The notes beneath the pieces were generated by a model, which ran no database searches, was not told the DNA's origin, and worked only from the letters and a program-made list of their open reading frames with translations. Positions 35,310 through 44,162 of a stretch of DNA of 64,000 nt are shown here, one piece after another (within the stretch, counting starts at the first letter, position 1; every line of letters begins with the position of its first letter). The DNA is from Pseudoalteromonas shioyasakiensis (GTDB lineage Bacteria; Pseudomonadota; Gammaproteobacteria; Enterobacterales; Alteromonadaceae): NCBI GenBank assembly GCA_013391845.1, contig CP058414.1:1288501-1352500 (forward strand), read 5' to 3'. The translations under genes and the position numbers were made by a program.

Positions 35310-36227
35310 ATGATGTCTCAAGCAAGCTTAATCACTTTAAACTTAATTTTGGCCATGATGATGTTTGGTATTGCGCTTAGTCTCAAACTTGCAGACTTTA
35401 AGCGTGTACTTAAGGCACCTAGAGGACCTATTACAGGGTTATTAGCTCAGTTTATTTTACTGCCGCTGATAACGTGGTTACTTACTTTAATGGTTCCTAT
35501 GCCTGCTGAAGTTGCATTGGGACTTATTCTTGTTAGTAGTTGTCCTGGAGGTAGTTTTTCTAACATTGTTACTTTCCTAGCAAAAGGCAATACCGCGATG
35601 TCGGTAAGTATGACAGGAGTAGCAAGTCTTGCTGCAACTGTAATGACACCGTTTAATTTTATGCTTTATAGCAGTTTGAACCCAGATACGGCTGTGTTGC
35701 TGACCCAAATTAATGTCCCTGCAAGTAATATTCTTGTGATTGTTGCTCTAGTGCTGGCGTTACCACTAAGTTTGGGACTACTTGCAGCTAAATTGTGGCC
35801 TGTATTCGCAGCTCGTAGTGAACCCTTTTTTAGATTTATTTCTCTGCTTACCTTGTTCTTATTTGTATTAATTGCACTTACCAGTAATTGGTCCGCATTT
35901 ATTGCTGGTGCCAGTATTTTTCTGCTGGCGGTGATTGTTCATAACGCGATTGCACTATTGGTTGGTTTTTCGAGTGCCAGAATTATGAAACTGAATAAAG
36001 CGGATACGCGTGCGATTACGCTTGAGGTAGGGCTGCAAAACTCTGGTTTAGGCTTGGGTATTATTTTTACTTTTTTCGATAATTTAACAGGCATGGCCAT
36101 TATTGCAGCAGCATGGGGATGTTGGCATCTAATTTCAGGTTTGGGGCTATGTTTTTACTGGCAACAGCATGATCGTAAACACGGTATAAAGATCGCAAGT
36201 AATAAAGAGGTTCAATGTGGCTCATAA
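35310..36227 (+). CDS. Bile acid:sodium symporter (BASS) family transporter
   Basis: 305 residues, nearly all hydrophobic, with about 9-10 helices. LVSSCPGGSFSNIVTFLAKGNTAMSVSMT and EVGLQNSGLGLGI are the Na+ and substrate-binding signatures of the BASS/ASBT family. The family carries bile acids, pantoate, pyruvate and other organic anions with Na+, so a lipid-like anion fits the neighbouring enzymes without proving it. It begins directly after the FMO stop. Confidence 0.9.
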   Translation: MMSQASLITLNLILAMMMFGIALSLKLADFKRVLKAPRGPITGLLAQFILLPLITWLLTLMVPMPAEVALGLILVSSCPGGSFSNIVTFLAKGNTAMSVSMTGVASLAATVMTPFNFMLYSSLNPDTAVLLTQINVPASNILVIVALVLALPLSLGLLAAKLWPVFAARSEPFFRFISLLTLFLFVLIALTSNWSAFIAGASIFLLAVIVHNAIALLVGFSSARIMKLNKADTRAITLEVGLQNSGLGLGIIFTFFDNLTGMAIIAAAWGCWHLISGLGLCFYWQQHDRKHGIKIASNKEVQCGS

Positions 36228-37158
36228 GATCATGATAACAGGTAGCCAAGGCTATATCGGCAAACGGTTAGTCGAGTCGCTATCAACACAGCATAAGCTG
36301 GTAGGTATTGATATTGTTGATCTCCCTCAAACTGGTTGTCATTACTATCAACTTGATGTGCGTGATACGCGACTCGCAGAAATTATGCTTGAACACAATA
36401 TTACACATGTTGTGCACTTAGCGAGTATTTTACAACCGTCTAAAGATGCCGTTCGAGACTTTGATATCGACGTCAATGGCACTCGAAATGTGCTTGAAGC
36501 ATGTGTTAAGGCAAATGTGCAGCATATTACGGTAACGAGTTCTGGAGCTGCCTATGGTTATCACGCTGATAACCCTAGCTGGTTAACCGAACAACATCCG
36601 TTAAGAGGTAATGCTGAATTTGCTTATAGCCATCATAAACGCTTAATCGAAGAGCTATTAAAAAACTATCGATATACGCATCCGCAGCTAAAACAGTTAG
36701 TACTTCGCCCGGGGACTGTGCTTGGTAAAACTACTAATAATCAGATTACTGATTTATTTAATAAGCCAAGAATAATTGCCATTAAAGGCAGTGACTCTCC
36801 TTTTGTGTTTATCTGGGATGAAGATGTCTTAGCGATTATTTTACAGGGGGTTACAGAAAATCGTGAAGGCAGTTTTAATTTAGCTGGTGATGGAGCTATG
36901 GGCATAAAAGAAATTGCTAAAGCCCTAAACAAACCTGTCATTGAGCTTCCAGCTTGGCTTTTAAAACTCAGCTTACGGGTCGCGAAGCTATTCGGAATGA
37001 CCCAGTATGGCCCTGAACAACTTAATTTTTTACGTTACCGCCCAGTACTTTGCAATCAAGCACTGAAACAGCAATTTGCCTACCAGCCACAAAAATCGAG
37101 TAAAGAAGTATTTGCTTTTTATCTCACTAATAACATTAAGAGGCATCCATATGATTAA
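36217..37158 (+). CDS. NAD-dependent epimerase/dehydratase (extended SDR)
   Basis: 313 residues. N-terminal TGSQGYIG Rossmann motif, a VVHLASI segment, and the catalytic YxxxK in FAYSHHK. A short C-terminal substrate domain follows. It resembles 3-beta-hydroxysteroid-dehydrogenase-like or UDP-sugar-epimerase-like extended SDRs. No sugar-nucleotide genes are close, so a small hydrophobic alcohol or ketone is more plausible here. GTG start with AAAGAGG upstream; it overlaps the BASS gene by 11 bases. Confidence 0.9.
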   Translation: MAHKIMITGSQGYIGKRLVESLSTQHKLVGIDIVDLPQTGCHYYQLDVRDTRLAEIMLEHNITHVVHLASILQPSKDAVRDFDIDVNGTRNVLEACVKANVQHITVTSSGAAYGYHADNPSWLTEQHPLRGNAEFAYSHHKRLIEELLKNYRYTHPQLKQLVLRPGTVLGKTTNNQITDLFNKPRIIAIKGSDSPFVFIWDEDVLAIILQGVTENREGSFNLAGDGAMGIKEIAKALNKPVIELPAWLLKLSLRVAKLFGMTQYGPEQLNFLRYRPVLCNQALKQQFAYQPQKSSKEVFAFYLTNNIKRHPYD

Positions 37159-37945
37159 TCCATCGTTACCCGTTGCTGTGATTACTGGTGCGGCTTCTGG
37201 GTTGGGTTTAGATTTAGCAAAACAGTTAGCAACTCAATATCAATTAGTATTGATTGACCTAGACCTTAAGCTGTTGCAAGAGCAATGCGGACAAATAATT
37301 AATGCGCAATTATATGGCTGTGATTTAGCGAACAAGGACGAGCTTGATGAGTTAATAACGCAGATCAAAGCTAAGCATTGCTCAATAGCGTTACTGATTA
37401 ATAATGCAGGGATTACGCATCGTTCTTTGGCTCGCATTACTCGTCCAGAGGTAATAGAAAAAGTAATGGCTGTTGATTACTTTGCGCCTGTACGTCTTGT
37501 GTCAGGCTTAATCGAACCATTACAGCAAGCACATGGCAAAATCGTAAATATCAGTTCTATGGCTGGATGGATGCCTGTTATGGCCAGAGCAGGCTATTGC
37601 GCAGCTAAATCTGCGTTACACCAATATTTCGAAACATTTCGCGCTGAAATGCGCCCAACGGGCGTGTCGGTGTTGATGGTATATCCTAGTTTTTTAGATA
37701 CTCCGATTGATAAAAATGCATTAAATGGCGATGGCGGAAAAACCAACCATGCCCGCTCAATGGTTGGTAAAATGCGTACGAGTGACTGGATGGCAAAGCA
37801 AATTTGTGAAGCTATTCGACTTGATAAGCAACGGCTTTTCCCTGATAGATTTACATATTTTTCGGCGTTGTTATACCGCTTAATTCCACGTTTATACATG
37901 CATTTTATGGCACGTAAATTTGCCAGTGAGTGGGAGGTTGCGTAA
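37151..37945 (+). CDS. Short-chain dehydrogenase/reductase (classical SDR)
   Basis: 264 residues. TGAASGLGL cofactor motif, NNAG, then the catalytic Ser (VNISSMAG) and YxxxK (YCAAK). Typical oxidoreductase of an alcohol/ketone pair. The ATG at 37151 overlaps the preceding stop by 8 bases, with AAGAGG upstream; earlier in-frame starts lie inside the previous gene. It is the second dehydrogenase of the operon. Confidence 0.92.
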   Translation: MINPSLPVAVITGAASGLGLDLAKQLATQYQLVLIDLDLKLLQEQCGQIINAQLYGCDLANKDELDELITQIKAKHCSIALLINNAGITHRSLARITRPEVIEKVMAVDYFAPVRLVSGLIEPLQQAHGKIVNISSMAGWMPVMARAGYCAAKSALHQYFETFRAEMRPTGVSVLMVYPSFLDTPIDKNALNGDGGKTNHARSMVGKMRTSDWMAKQICEAIRLDKQRLFPDRFTYFSALLYRLIPRLYMHFMARKFASEWEVA

Positions 37946-38670
37946 TGGTTTTAATAGGCTTAGGGGCGGCTATTATTTTTGCCTTTGCAGTGGAAGCTAT
38001 GACTGGCTTTGGTAGCATCGTTATTGCCTTAACAATTGCAGCATTATTTATGGATATTCAGCAAGCAATGCTGTTACTCGTGCCACTTAATTTACTAATG
38101 ACTTCAGTGATGGTGTTTAAGCTGCGTGCGTATATTCAGTTGAATTTGTTAGCAAAGCAGATTTTACCTCCAATGCTGCTTGGCACAATGATTGGTGCTT
38201 TACTAACGCCTTATTTTCCAGCGCAATTAACAAAAGTATTATTTTCTTTATTAATCATTTGGTTTGCGGGACGTGCCATTTGGCAAGCGTCAGCTATGCC
38301 TTTGAGTAAGCCTGTACAGCTTTCCGTGATAGGTGGTGCAGGTATTACGCATGGTTTATTTGCATCAGGAGGGCCTCTTCTTGTATATGCAATGGCTCGC
38401 AGTGGTTTAGACAAAACTTCATTTCGCGCCACGCTTCTAACTATTTGGCTTATTTTAAATAGCTGTTTAACTCTTTGGTTTCTCATCTCAGGACAATTAG
38501 CAGGGCAGTTGGGCCACTTTCTAATGCTCGCCCCATGTGTTCTGTTTGGGGCGCTTATTGGTAACTACTTTCACCATACAATTAATCAAACACAATTTTT
38601 ACGCTTAGTCTTTATCACTTTATTACTGCTTGGAGTGTTGCTGTGCTTAACCGCACTGTGGCAGTGGTAG
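37945..38670 (+). CDS. TauE/SafE (TSUP) family permease
   Basis: 241 residues, about seven to eight helices. AVEAMTGFGSIVIALTIAALF and GITHGLFASGGPLLVYAMARS are the two half-repeats of the TSUP family, which moves sulfite, sulfoacetate and other anions. Its ATG overlaps the SDR stop (TAATG) with GGGAGG ahead. The presence of an anion permease hints that the substrate or a product is anionic or sulfur-bearing. Confidence 0.88.
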   Translation: MVLIGLGAAIIFAFAVEAMTGFGSIVIALTIAALFMDIQQAMLLLVPLNLLMTSVMVFKLRAYIQLNLLAKQILPPMLLGTMIGALLTPYFPAQLTKVLFSLLIIWFAGRAIWQASAMPLSKPVQLSVIGGAGITHGLFASGGPLLVYAMARSGLDKTSFRATLLTIWLILNSCLTLWFLISGQLAGQLGHFLMLAPCVLFGALIGNYFHHTINQTQFLRLVFITLLLLGVLLCLTALWQW

Positions 38671-38719
38671 TAGGTGGCTATGTAAATTGCTGAATATCAG
38701 CACTCTCTGAGGAATTTGA

Positions 38720-41035
38720 ATGCACACAAAAACAAAAATTAATGCCATTACCTTAGGAATAATCTTAGCAACAGGTAGCATGGCTGAAGTAAAAGCAGCA
38801 GATGACAAAGAACTTGAAGTAATCTTAGTTTCGGCCCAAAAACGTGTTGAAAGTGTCAAGGATGTGCCTTTATCGATCACTGCCATATCGGGTAAAGAGC
38901 TACAAAGTAAAAACATTAACGATAGTGAGGAGCTGTCATCACGTATAGCAAACTTTAATATCAGTCAGTCAGGGCAGGGCTACAATATCACTATGCGCGG
39001 TTTAGGCTCTGGCCCAAACCAAGGTTTTGAGCAAACCGTGGGTACTTATGTTGATGGCGTTTATCGTGGTCGTGCTTATCAAATGCGCAGCGCTTTTGTT
39101 GATCTCGAACGCTTTGAAGTATTGAGAGGGCCACAATCAACGTTATTTGGTAAAAATACCACCGCAGGAGCTCTGAATATAACGAGCGCAGCACCCACTG
39201 AGGAGCTATCAGGTTATGCAAATCTTAGCTATGAGTTGAATAATGGCAGTACTTTTGATGGTGCTATTAGTGGAGGCGTAACTGAACATTTTCAGGCTAG
39301 AGCAGCGGTAAAAGTAATTGACCAAGATGGTTATTTTTACAATACACTGCAAAAGCGTGATGAAGTTGGGCGCGATGGGGTTTTTAGTCGTTTAACTTTG
39401 ACTTGGCAGCCTTTAGAGAGCTTGGATGTCTCTTTGAAGTATCAACATGACGAAGAAGATAATATTGGTATCACACCCAGCCAGCCAGTTGCAGAGCCTG
39501 TTTTATATAATGCGCCATTACCTGCCGTATTTGGGGATGTAAGTAGTTATGTAATCGGCGATAAGCTTAACAAAGGTTTGTCCACTTTAGGTGAAAATGA
39601 GCAAGGGGAGTTCAAGGCTGATTATTGGACTTTAAATGTTGAGTGGGATTTAGGCCAACACGTACTTAGTTCGGTAACAGGGTGGCAAGATTATACTATG
39701 TTGCAAAGTAATGATGGTGATCATGGCCCTGCACCTCTAACCTACCGCCAAGCGAGTGATGAAAGTTTTCAGCAGTTCAGTCAAGAGCTGCGTATTAGTT
39801 CGTATAATGATGGTCCGTTTAATTATATTGCGGGTCTATACTTTCAAACCACAGAACTCGACTTTTCTGAACTGTATCGAATTTATCCACTTAATGCGAT
39901 AGGTCCACGTGATTATCAATCTGACAGCGATACACAAGCTGTATTTGCAAAGTTTGATTATCAATTTGCACCTAATTGGCAGGCATCATTAGGTTTACGA
40001 TACTCGCAAGAAGATAAATCAGCATCAAGACGTTTAAGCATGATCGAGCTAAGCTCAGGTACACCTATCAATGATATGGCACAGGTGAATGTCCCAGCAA
40101 CTTTGCAAGCAATGGGGTTACCTGCAGTTTTACCTACATCAATGTATTTAGGAGTTTTAAGCTCTCAACTAGGGCTTGAGCAACATCAAGTAAATGGTGA
40201 ACGTGATGAAAATGAATTCAACCCATCGCTTTATATCTCCCGTAAGTTTGATGATGCAATGGCCTATGTATCAATGTCGACAGGGTCTAAAGCTGGTGGC
40301 TATGACGCGAGAGCTAATTTAGCATCAAATTGGCAATTTGAACCAGAAAAAGTAATAGCCTATGAAATGGGCGCTAAATTTACCTTGGATGACGGTGCTG
40401 CTGATTTGAATATCGCAGTATTTAGTATGCAGTTTGAAGATTTACAAACATCAACATTTGATGGTGTTGCAGGTTTTTATGTTGAAAATGGCGCTGAATC
40501 ATCAAGCCAAGGCGTTGAACTCGATGGTCGTTGGTTAATTGCCGACAACTGGCAGTTGTCAGGCAATATTGCGTATCTTGATTTTAGCTGGGATGAGTTT
40601 ACAGGTGCCAAATGTTTTAACAGTGCGATGTATCAACCATCAAACCGTGAAAGCTCAGGTAAAACCTGTGACTTAAGTGGTAAAACAGGGGCGTATGCGC
40701 CTAAATGGTCGGGCAGTATTAACCTTGATTATATTAAAGAGTTTGGTTCAGCGATGGAGTTTACTTTTAATCTTGAGAGTGAATTTAAATCGCGTTATTT
40801 CACTAATTACGATCTAAATCCATATACAGCGCAAAGTGGCTACGGCAAAGTCAATATGCGTTTCGGTTTAATGGATTTAGAGTCTGGATGGTCTGTTGCA
40901 TTGTTAGGTAAAAATTTAACTGACAAGATGACTAGTAGCTACAGTACAGATATGTCGTTCGCACCGTCAGGAATGTATGCAACATGGGTTGAGCCAGGTA
41001 GAAGTATAACTTTGCAAGCAGGGTATCGATTTTAA
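38720..41035 (+). CDS. TonB-dependent receptor of the FMO operon
   Basis: 771 residues. Signal peptide ending AEVKA, then EVILVSAQKRVESVKDVPLSITAISG (TonB box and plug start), the plug strand RFEVLRGPQSTLFGKNTTAGALNIT and a 22-strand-type barrel ending TLQAGYRF. This AQKRxEsxxDVP type is common in receptors found beside degradation genes for aromatic, lignin-like or steroid compounds. It is the last gene of the operon, 49 bases after the TSUP gene. It gives the cell an outer-membrane route for the substrate. Confidence 0.92.
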   Translation: MHTKTKINAITLGIILATGSMAEVKAADDKELEVILVSAQKRVESVKDVPLSITAISGKELQSKNINDSEELSSRIANFNISQSGQGYNITMRGLGSGPNQGFEQTVGTYVDGVYRGRAYQMRSAFVDLERFEVLRGPQSTLFGKNTTAGALNITSAAPTEELSGYANLSYELNNGSTFDGAISGGVTEHFQARAAVKVIDQDGYFYNTLQKRDEVGRDGVFSRLTLTWQPLESLDVSLKYQHDEEDNIGITPSQPVAEPVLYNAPLPAVFGDVSSYVIGDKLNKGLSTLGENEQGEFKADYWTLNVEWDLGQHVLSSVTGWQDYTMLQSNDGDHGPAPLTYRQASDESFQQFSQELRISSYNDGPFNYIAGLYFQTTELDFSELYRIYPLNAIGPRDYQSDSDTQAVFAKFDYQFAPNWQASLGLRYSQEDKSASRRLSMIELSSGTPINDMAQVNVPATLQAMGLPAVLPTSMYLGVLSSQLGLEQHQVNGERDENEFNPSLYISRKFDDAMAYVSMSTGSKAGGYDARANLASNWQFEPEKVIAYEMGAKFTLDDGAADLNIAVFSMQFEDLQTSTFDGVAGFYVENGAESSSQGVELDGRWLIADNWQLSGNIAYLDFSWDEFTGAKCFNSAMYQPSNRESSGKTCDLSGKTGAYAPKWSGSINLDYIKEFGSAMEFTFNLESEFKSRYFTNYDLNPYTAQSGYGKVNMRFGLMDLESGWSVALLGKNLTDKMTSSYSTDMSFAPSGMYATWVEPGRSITLQAGYRF

Positions 41036-41054
41036 CTAAGTTCATTGTGTGGTT

Positions 41055-41086
41055 AAAGCCCTGCATAATTAACTGCAGGGCTTTTT
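41055..41086. terminator. Terminator of the FMO operon
   Basis: AAAGCCCTGCA (41055-41065), loop of eight, TGCAGGGCTTT (41074-41084), then T-run. It lies between the convergent receptor and aldo/keto reductase genes and can act on both strands. Confidence 0.92.
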
Positions 41087-41088
41087 AC

Positions 41089-42141
41089 TTAGAAAGGCAT
41101 TGGATAGTTTTTGAATACCTGTGCCACTTTTTCAAGAGCTTCATCTGTTAAGTCAATTGAAAAAGCATCGATATTTTCTTTTAACTGCGCCATAGATGTT
41201 GCGCCTATGATTGTTGAGCTAACGCCATCTACTTGATTACACCAAGCAAGTGCGAGTTGTGAAGGTGTTAAATTAAAGGCGTTAGCAATTTCAACATATT
41301 CAGCAATCGCAGCTTGTGATTGTGGTGTGTCTCTGAATAGGCCATTACGTTGCACTAGTGTCCAACGGCTTCCTTCAGGACGTGCGCCATTTAAGTATTT
41401 ACCACTTAGCATGCCGCCACCAAGGGGTGACCAAGGCAGATAAGCGATATCTTCGTGAATACATTGTTCTATTAAATATGGCCAATCTTTAGCGTGCAAT
41501 AAACTAAATTCGTTTTGAATCGATACCATACGCGGTAGATTGTGTTGCTCACTTAAACGCAGGTATTGACTAATGCCCCAAGGGGTATCGTCCGATAAAC
41601 CACAATGTTTAATCTTACCTGCCTTTACACAGTCATTCAGACCTTCGAGAATATCTAACATGCCAGCGATATTTTGCTCAGTGTTTGCCTCTGAAAAACG
41701 AACGATGCCAGGCCATTGTTTAGCAAAGTGTGGTGAAGTGCGGTTTGGCCAATGTAATTGGTATAAGTCTATAACATCAGTTTGGAGACGTTTAAGTGAA
41801 GCATCGACGGCTTCAACCACCCCCTGACGGGTAATGTCGCCTGCATCGCGTACCCAAGGTAAGCCGTTACCTGCAATTTTAGTTGCAATGACAAGGTCAT
41901 CACGTTTGTCTTTATTACGCGCTAACCAATTACCGATGATCTCTTCTGTTTTACCGTAGGTGTCTGGAGAAGGTGGTACGGCATACATTTCAGCGGTATC
42001 AATAAAGTTAACGCCTTTATCTAATGCATAGGCGATTTGTTCATCGGCATCGGCTTGGTTGTTTTGCATACCCCATGTCATGCTACCTAAGCAGACACGA
42101 GATACATCAATACCACTTCGACCAAGTGGGCTATATAGCAT
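41089..42141 (-). CDS. NADP(H)-dependent aldo/keto reductase, Tas-like
   Basis: 350 residues, a TIM-barrel aldo/keto reductase close in plan to E. coli Tas. It keeps the family features: GLGSMTWG (here CLGSMTWGMQNNQADADEQ), NFIDTAEMYAVPP and the catalytic Asp/Tyr pair, Lys in ATKIAG and His in LYQLHWP. Reduces aldehydes and ketones with NADPH; the real substrate in the cell is unknown. It shares a transcript with the thioesterase (12-base gap). Confidence 0.9.
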   Translation of the reverse strand: MLYSPLGRSGIDVSRVCLGSMTWGMQNNQADADEQIAYALDKGVNFIDTAEMYAVPPSPDTYGKTEEIIGNWLARNKDKRDDLVIATKIAGNGLPWVRDAGDITRQGVVEAVDASLKRLQTDVIDLYQLHWPNRTSPHFAKQWPGIVRFSEANTEQNIAGMLDILEGLNDCVKAGKIKHCGLSDDTPWGISQYLRLSEQHNLPRMVSIQNEFSLLHAKDWPYLIEQCIHEDIAYLPWSPLGGGMLSGKYLNGARPEGSRWTLVQRNGLFRDTPQSQAAIAEYVEIANAFNLTPSQLALAWCNQVDGVSSTIIGATSMAQLKENIDAFSIDLTDEALEKVAQVFKNYPMPF

Positions 42142-42153
42142 AATAGATCCTTG

Positions 42154-42582
42154 TTAATCGCTAGAATGGGCTTTAAGTGCAGTTAATAACTCATCATTTA
42201 ACTGGGCTTTTTTACCCGTTTTAAAATTAAACATAACCACTTGTGATGAGCCAATTGTTGTTACTGTGTCTTGGCTCTCACTAAATACAGTGTAATGCAT
42301 CATAAAACGATCTTGTTCAATATCACTAATCTTAACACCAACATGCACTGTATCAGGAAATGTCACCGGACGTTTATAGCGAGCATTGTTTTCGCTGATC
42401 ACCGGGCCGACACCTGTTACTTGTAAATCTTTAAGAAAGCCTAGTTGAGTAAAAAAATCGATACGGGCAGTTTCAAAGTAACGAAAATACACCACATTAT
42501 TGACGTGTTGCAGGGCATCCATTTCACCCCATGCAACATTAATTTTTGTTCTGATAGGATGTTGTTCTATAAACGATTGCAT
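42154..42582 (-). CDS. Acyl-CoA thioesterase, 4HBT (YbgC-like) hot-dog fold
   Basis: 142 residues. WGEMDALQHVNNVVYFRYFETARIDFF is the active-site helix of the YbgC/4-hydroxybenzoyl-CoA thioesterase type, with the Asp that drives hydrolysis. Cleaves short or medium acyl-CoA thioesters. First gene of the operon with the aldo/keto reductase. Confidence 0.9.
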   Translation of the reverse strand: MQSFIEQHPIRTKINVAWGEMDALQHVNNVVYFRYFETARIDFFTQLGFLKDLQVTGVGPVISENNARYKRPVTFPDTVHVGVKISDIEQDRFMMHYTVFSESQDTVTTIGSSQVVMFNFKTGKKAQLNDELLTALKAHSSD

Positions 42583-42735
42583 AGTAAATCTTAGTTGATT
42601 GTGAGAAAACTTAGGTTAGCAATATGCTGCTTTTAGCTCAAGGAAATTAGAAAAGTCAGTAGATTGTGCTAGATTTATAAGTTCACGCTTACGTAAAGTG
42701 TGAGCAAAATGAACACACATTAAAGGACCTTAATT

Positions 42736-42942
42736 ATGCAGCAACTAACCTTGAGGGTGATAAAGTGGATCGCACTTTTCATCTTACTTGCTCTAGCTTT
42801 GCTCTGTTATAGCATGGGCACAATGTCAGGATTTATCGCTTTAATTGTCGTGGGCTTGTTATTAGAAGCCGCGTTTTGGTTATTTGGTTCACGGCTTATC
42901 AGCCGTAAAAAGCCAAACCAACAAACAAGCCAAACCTCTTAG
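42736..42942 (+). CDS. Small two-helix membrane protein of unknown function
   Basis: 68 residues: two hydrophobic helices (about 8-26 and 31-52) and a basic, Gln/Ser-rich C-terminus (SRKKPNQQTSQTS). AAAGGA lies upstream of the ATG. I do not recognise the family. It stands just ahead of dinB, but the LexA box lies between them, so co-expression is unclear. Confidence 0.65.
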   Translation: MQQLTLRVIKWIALFILLALALLCYSMGTMSGFIALIVVGLLLEAAFWLFGSRLISRKKPNQQTSQTS

Positions 42943-42973
42943 CTTGCACTCTCAGGAAGTTTAAATATAATAA

Positions 42974-42989
42974 CTGTATATATAAACAG
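42974..42989 (+). promoter_or_regulatory. LexA box ahead of dinB
   Basis: CTGTATATATAAACAG fits the CTG-N10-CAG LexA consensus of gammaproteobacteria, 15 bases before the dinB start. Known regulation of dinB by LexA makes it a confident SOS site. Confidence 0.9.
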
Positions 42990-43003
42990 TTGTTATATTC
43001 CTG

Positions 43004-44056
43004 ATGAAAAAATTCATTCATATCGATATGGACTGCTTTTATGCAGCTGTAGAGATGCGTGATAACCCCGCGCTTGCCAATGTGCCACTGGCTATAGGCG
43101 GTAATAGTCGTCGCGGAGTGCTTTCAACAGCCAACTATATTGCCCGTAAATATGGTGTTCGCTCGGCGATGTCTAACTATCATGCCAAGCAATTATGTCC
43201 TGATTTGGTTATCGTGCCTGGACGAATGCAGGTCTATAAAGAAATCTCAACGCAAATTCGAGCTATTTTTGCAAAGTATACTGACCTTATTGAGCCTTTA
43301 TCTTTAGATGAAGCCTATCTAGATGTAACCGACAGTACTGCTTGTAGGGGCAGTGCTACGCTGATGGCACAGCAAATTCGCCAAGAAATCTATGATACGA
43401 CGGGGTTAACCGCATCAGCAGGCGTTGCACCGATTAAATTTATTGCCAAAATTGCCAGTGATGAAAACAAGCCTAATGGTCAGTTTGTCGTATTGCCTGA
43501 TCAAGTTGATGACTTTTTGGCGAGTTTACCGCTTGGCAAAATTCCCGGCGTTGGCAAGGTGACATTAGAAAAGCTGCAACTTAAAGGGCTTTACACAGGG
43601 GCTGATGTGCGCGCGAAAGGGGTTAACTGGATGCAGCAACACATTGGTAACTTTGGCGTGTCATTATATCAAAAGTGTGCAGGTGAATACGTTGGCAAAG
43701 TCTCGACTGAGCGAGTACGTAAGTCACTCAGTGTTGAGCATACCTATGAATACAATAAAAATAATTTAGACGAGTGTTTAAGCCAGTTACCTCGTTTGAT
43801 GGACGAATTAACTCGTCGCCTTGATAAACAGCAATTAAGCAACTGCATCAATAAGTTATCGGTAAAAGTAAAATTTGCCAACTTTGTTGTTACCAGTGCC
43901 GATCAAAGCCACCACCAATTAGACGAACGCATTTTTTCTGAGTTAATGAGCAAAGCCTATGAGCGAGGTAATAACCAGCCAGTGCGCCTGCTAGGGATAG
44001 GTGTCGGAATAAAGAGCCAAGCGCATGAGCATTTTCAGCTGAGTATATTAGACTAA
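43004..44056 (+). CDS. dinB: DNA polymerase IV (Y family)
   Basis: 350 residues. The catalytic HIDMDCFYAAVEMRDNP and SLDEAYLDVTD acids, YSAxxANYIARKYGVRSAM-type fingers and the thumb GKIPGVGKVT are all present. The C-terminus ends QLSILD, a close form of the sliding-clamp-binding QLxLF motif. Performs error-prone bypass synthesis during SOS. A LexA box overlaps its promoter region. Confidence 0.96.
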   Translation: MKKFIHIDMDCFYAAVEMRDNPALANVPLAIGGNSRRGVLSTANYIARKYGVRSAMSNYHAKQLCPDLVIVPGRMQVYKEISTQIRAIFAKYTDLIEPLSLDEAYLDVTDSTACRGSATLMAQQIRQEIYDTTGLTASAGVAPIKFIAKIASDENKPNGQFVVLPDQVDDFLASLPLGKIPGVGKVTLEKLQLKGLYTGADVRAKGVNWMQQHIGNFGVSLYQKCAGEYVGKVSTERVRKSLSVEHTYEYNKNNLDECLSQLPRLMDELTRRLDKQQLSNCINKLSVKVKFANFVVTSADQSHHQLDERIFSELMSKAYERGNNQPVRLLGIGVGIKSQAHEHFQLSILD

Positions 44057-44162
44057 AGGTTAACACCTTGGTGCTTGAAAGTTTGTTAGTGTCTAGTTGG
44101 GGTGCTAGGCCTATCTAGTTCAACACCTTAGACAACATTATAACTTAAAAAGAGAGATGACT

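Noticed and set aside
44057..44160. Possible riboswitch or CRP site ahead of the CstA-like gene
   Set aside because: Only short imperfect repeats (AACACC/GGTGTT-like) are present, with no TGTGA-N6-TCACA and no riboswitch core that I recognise.
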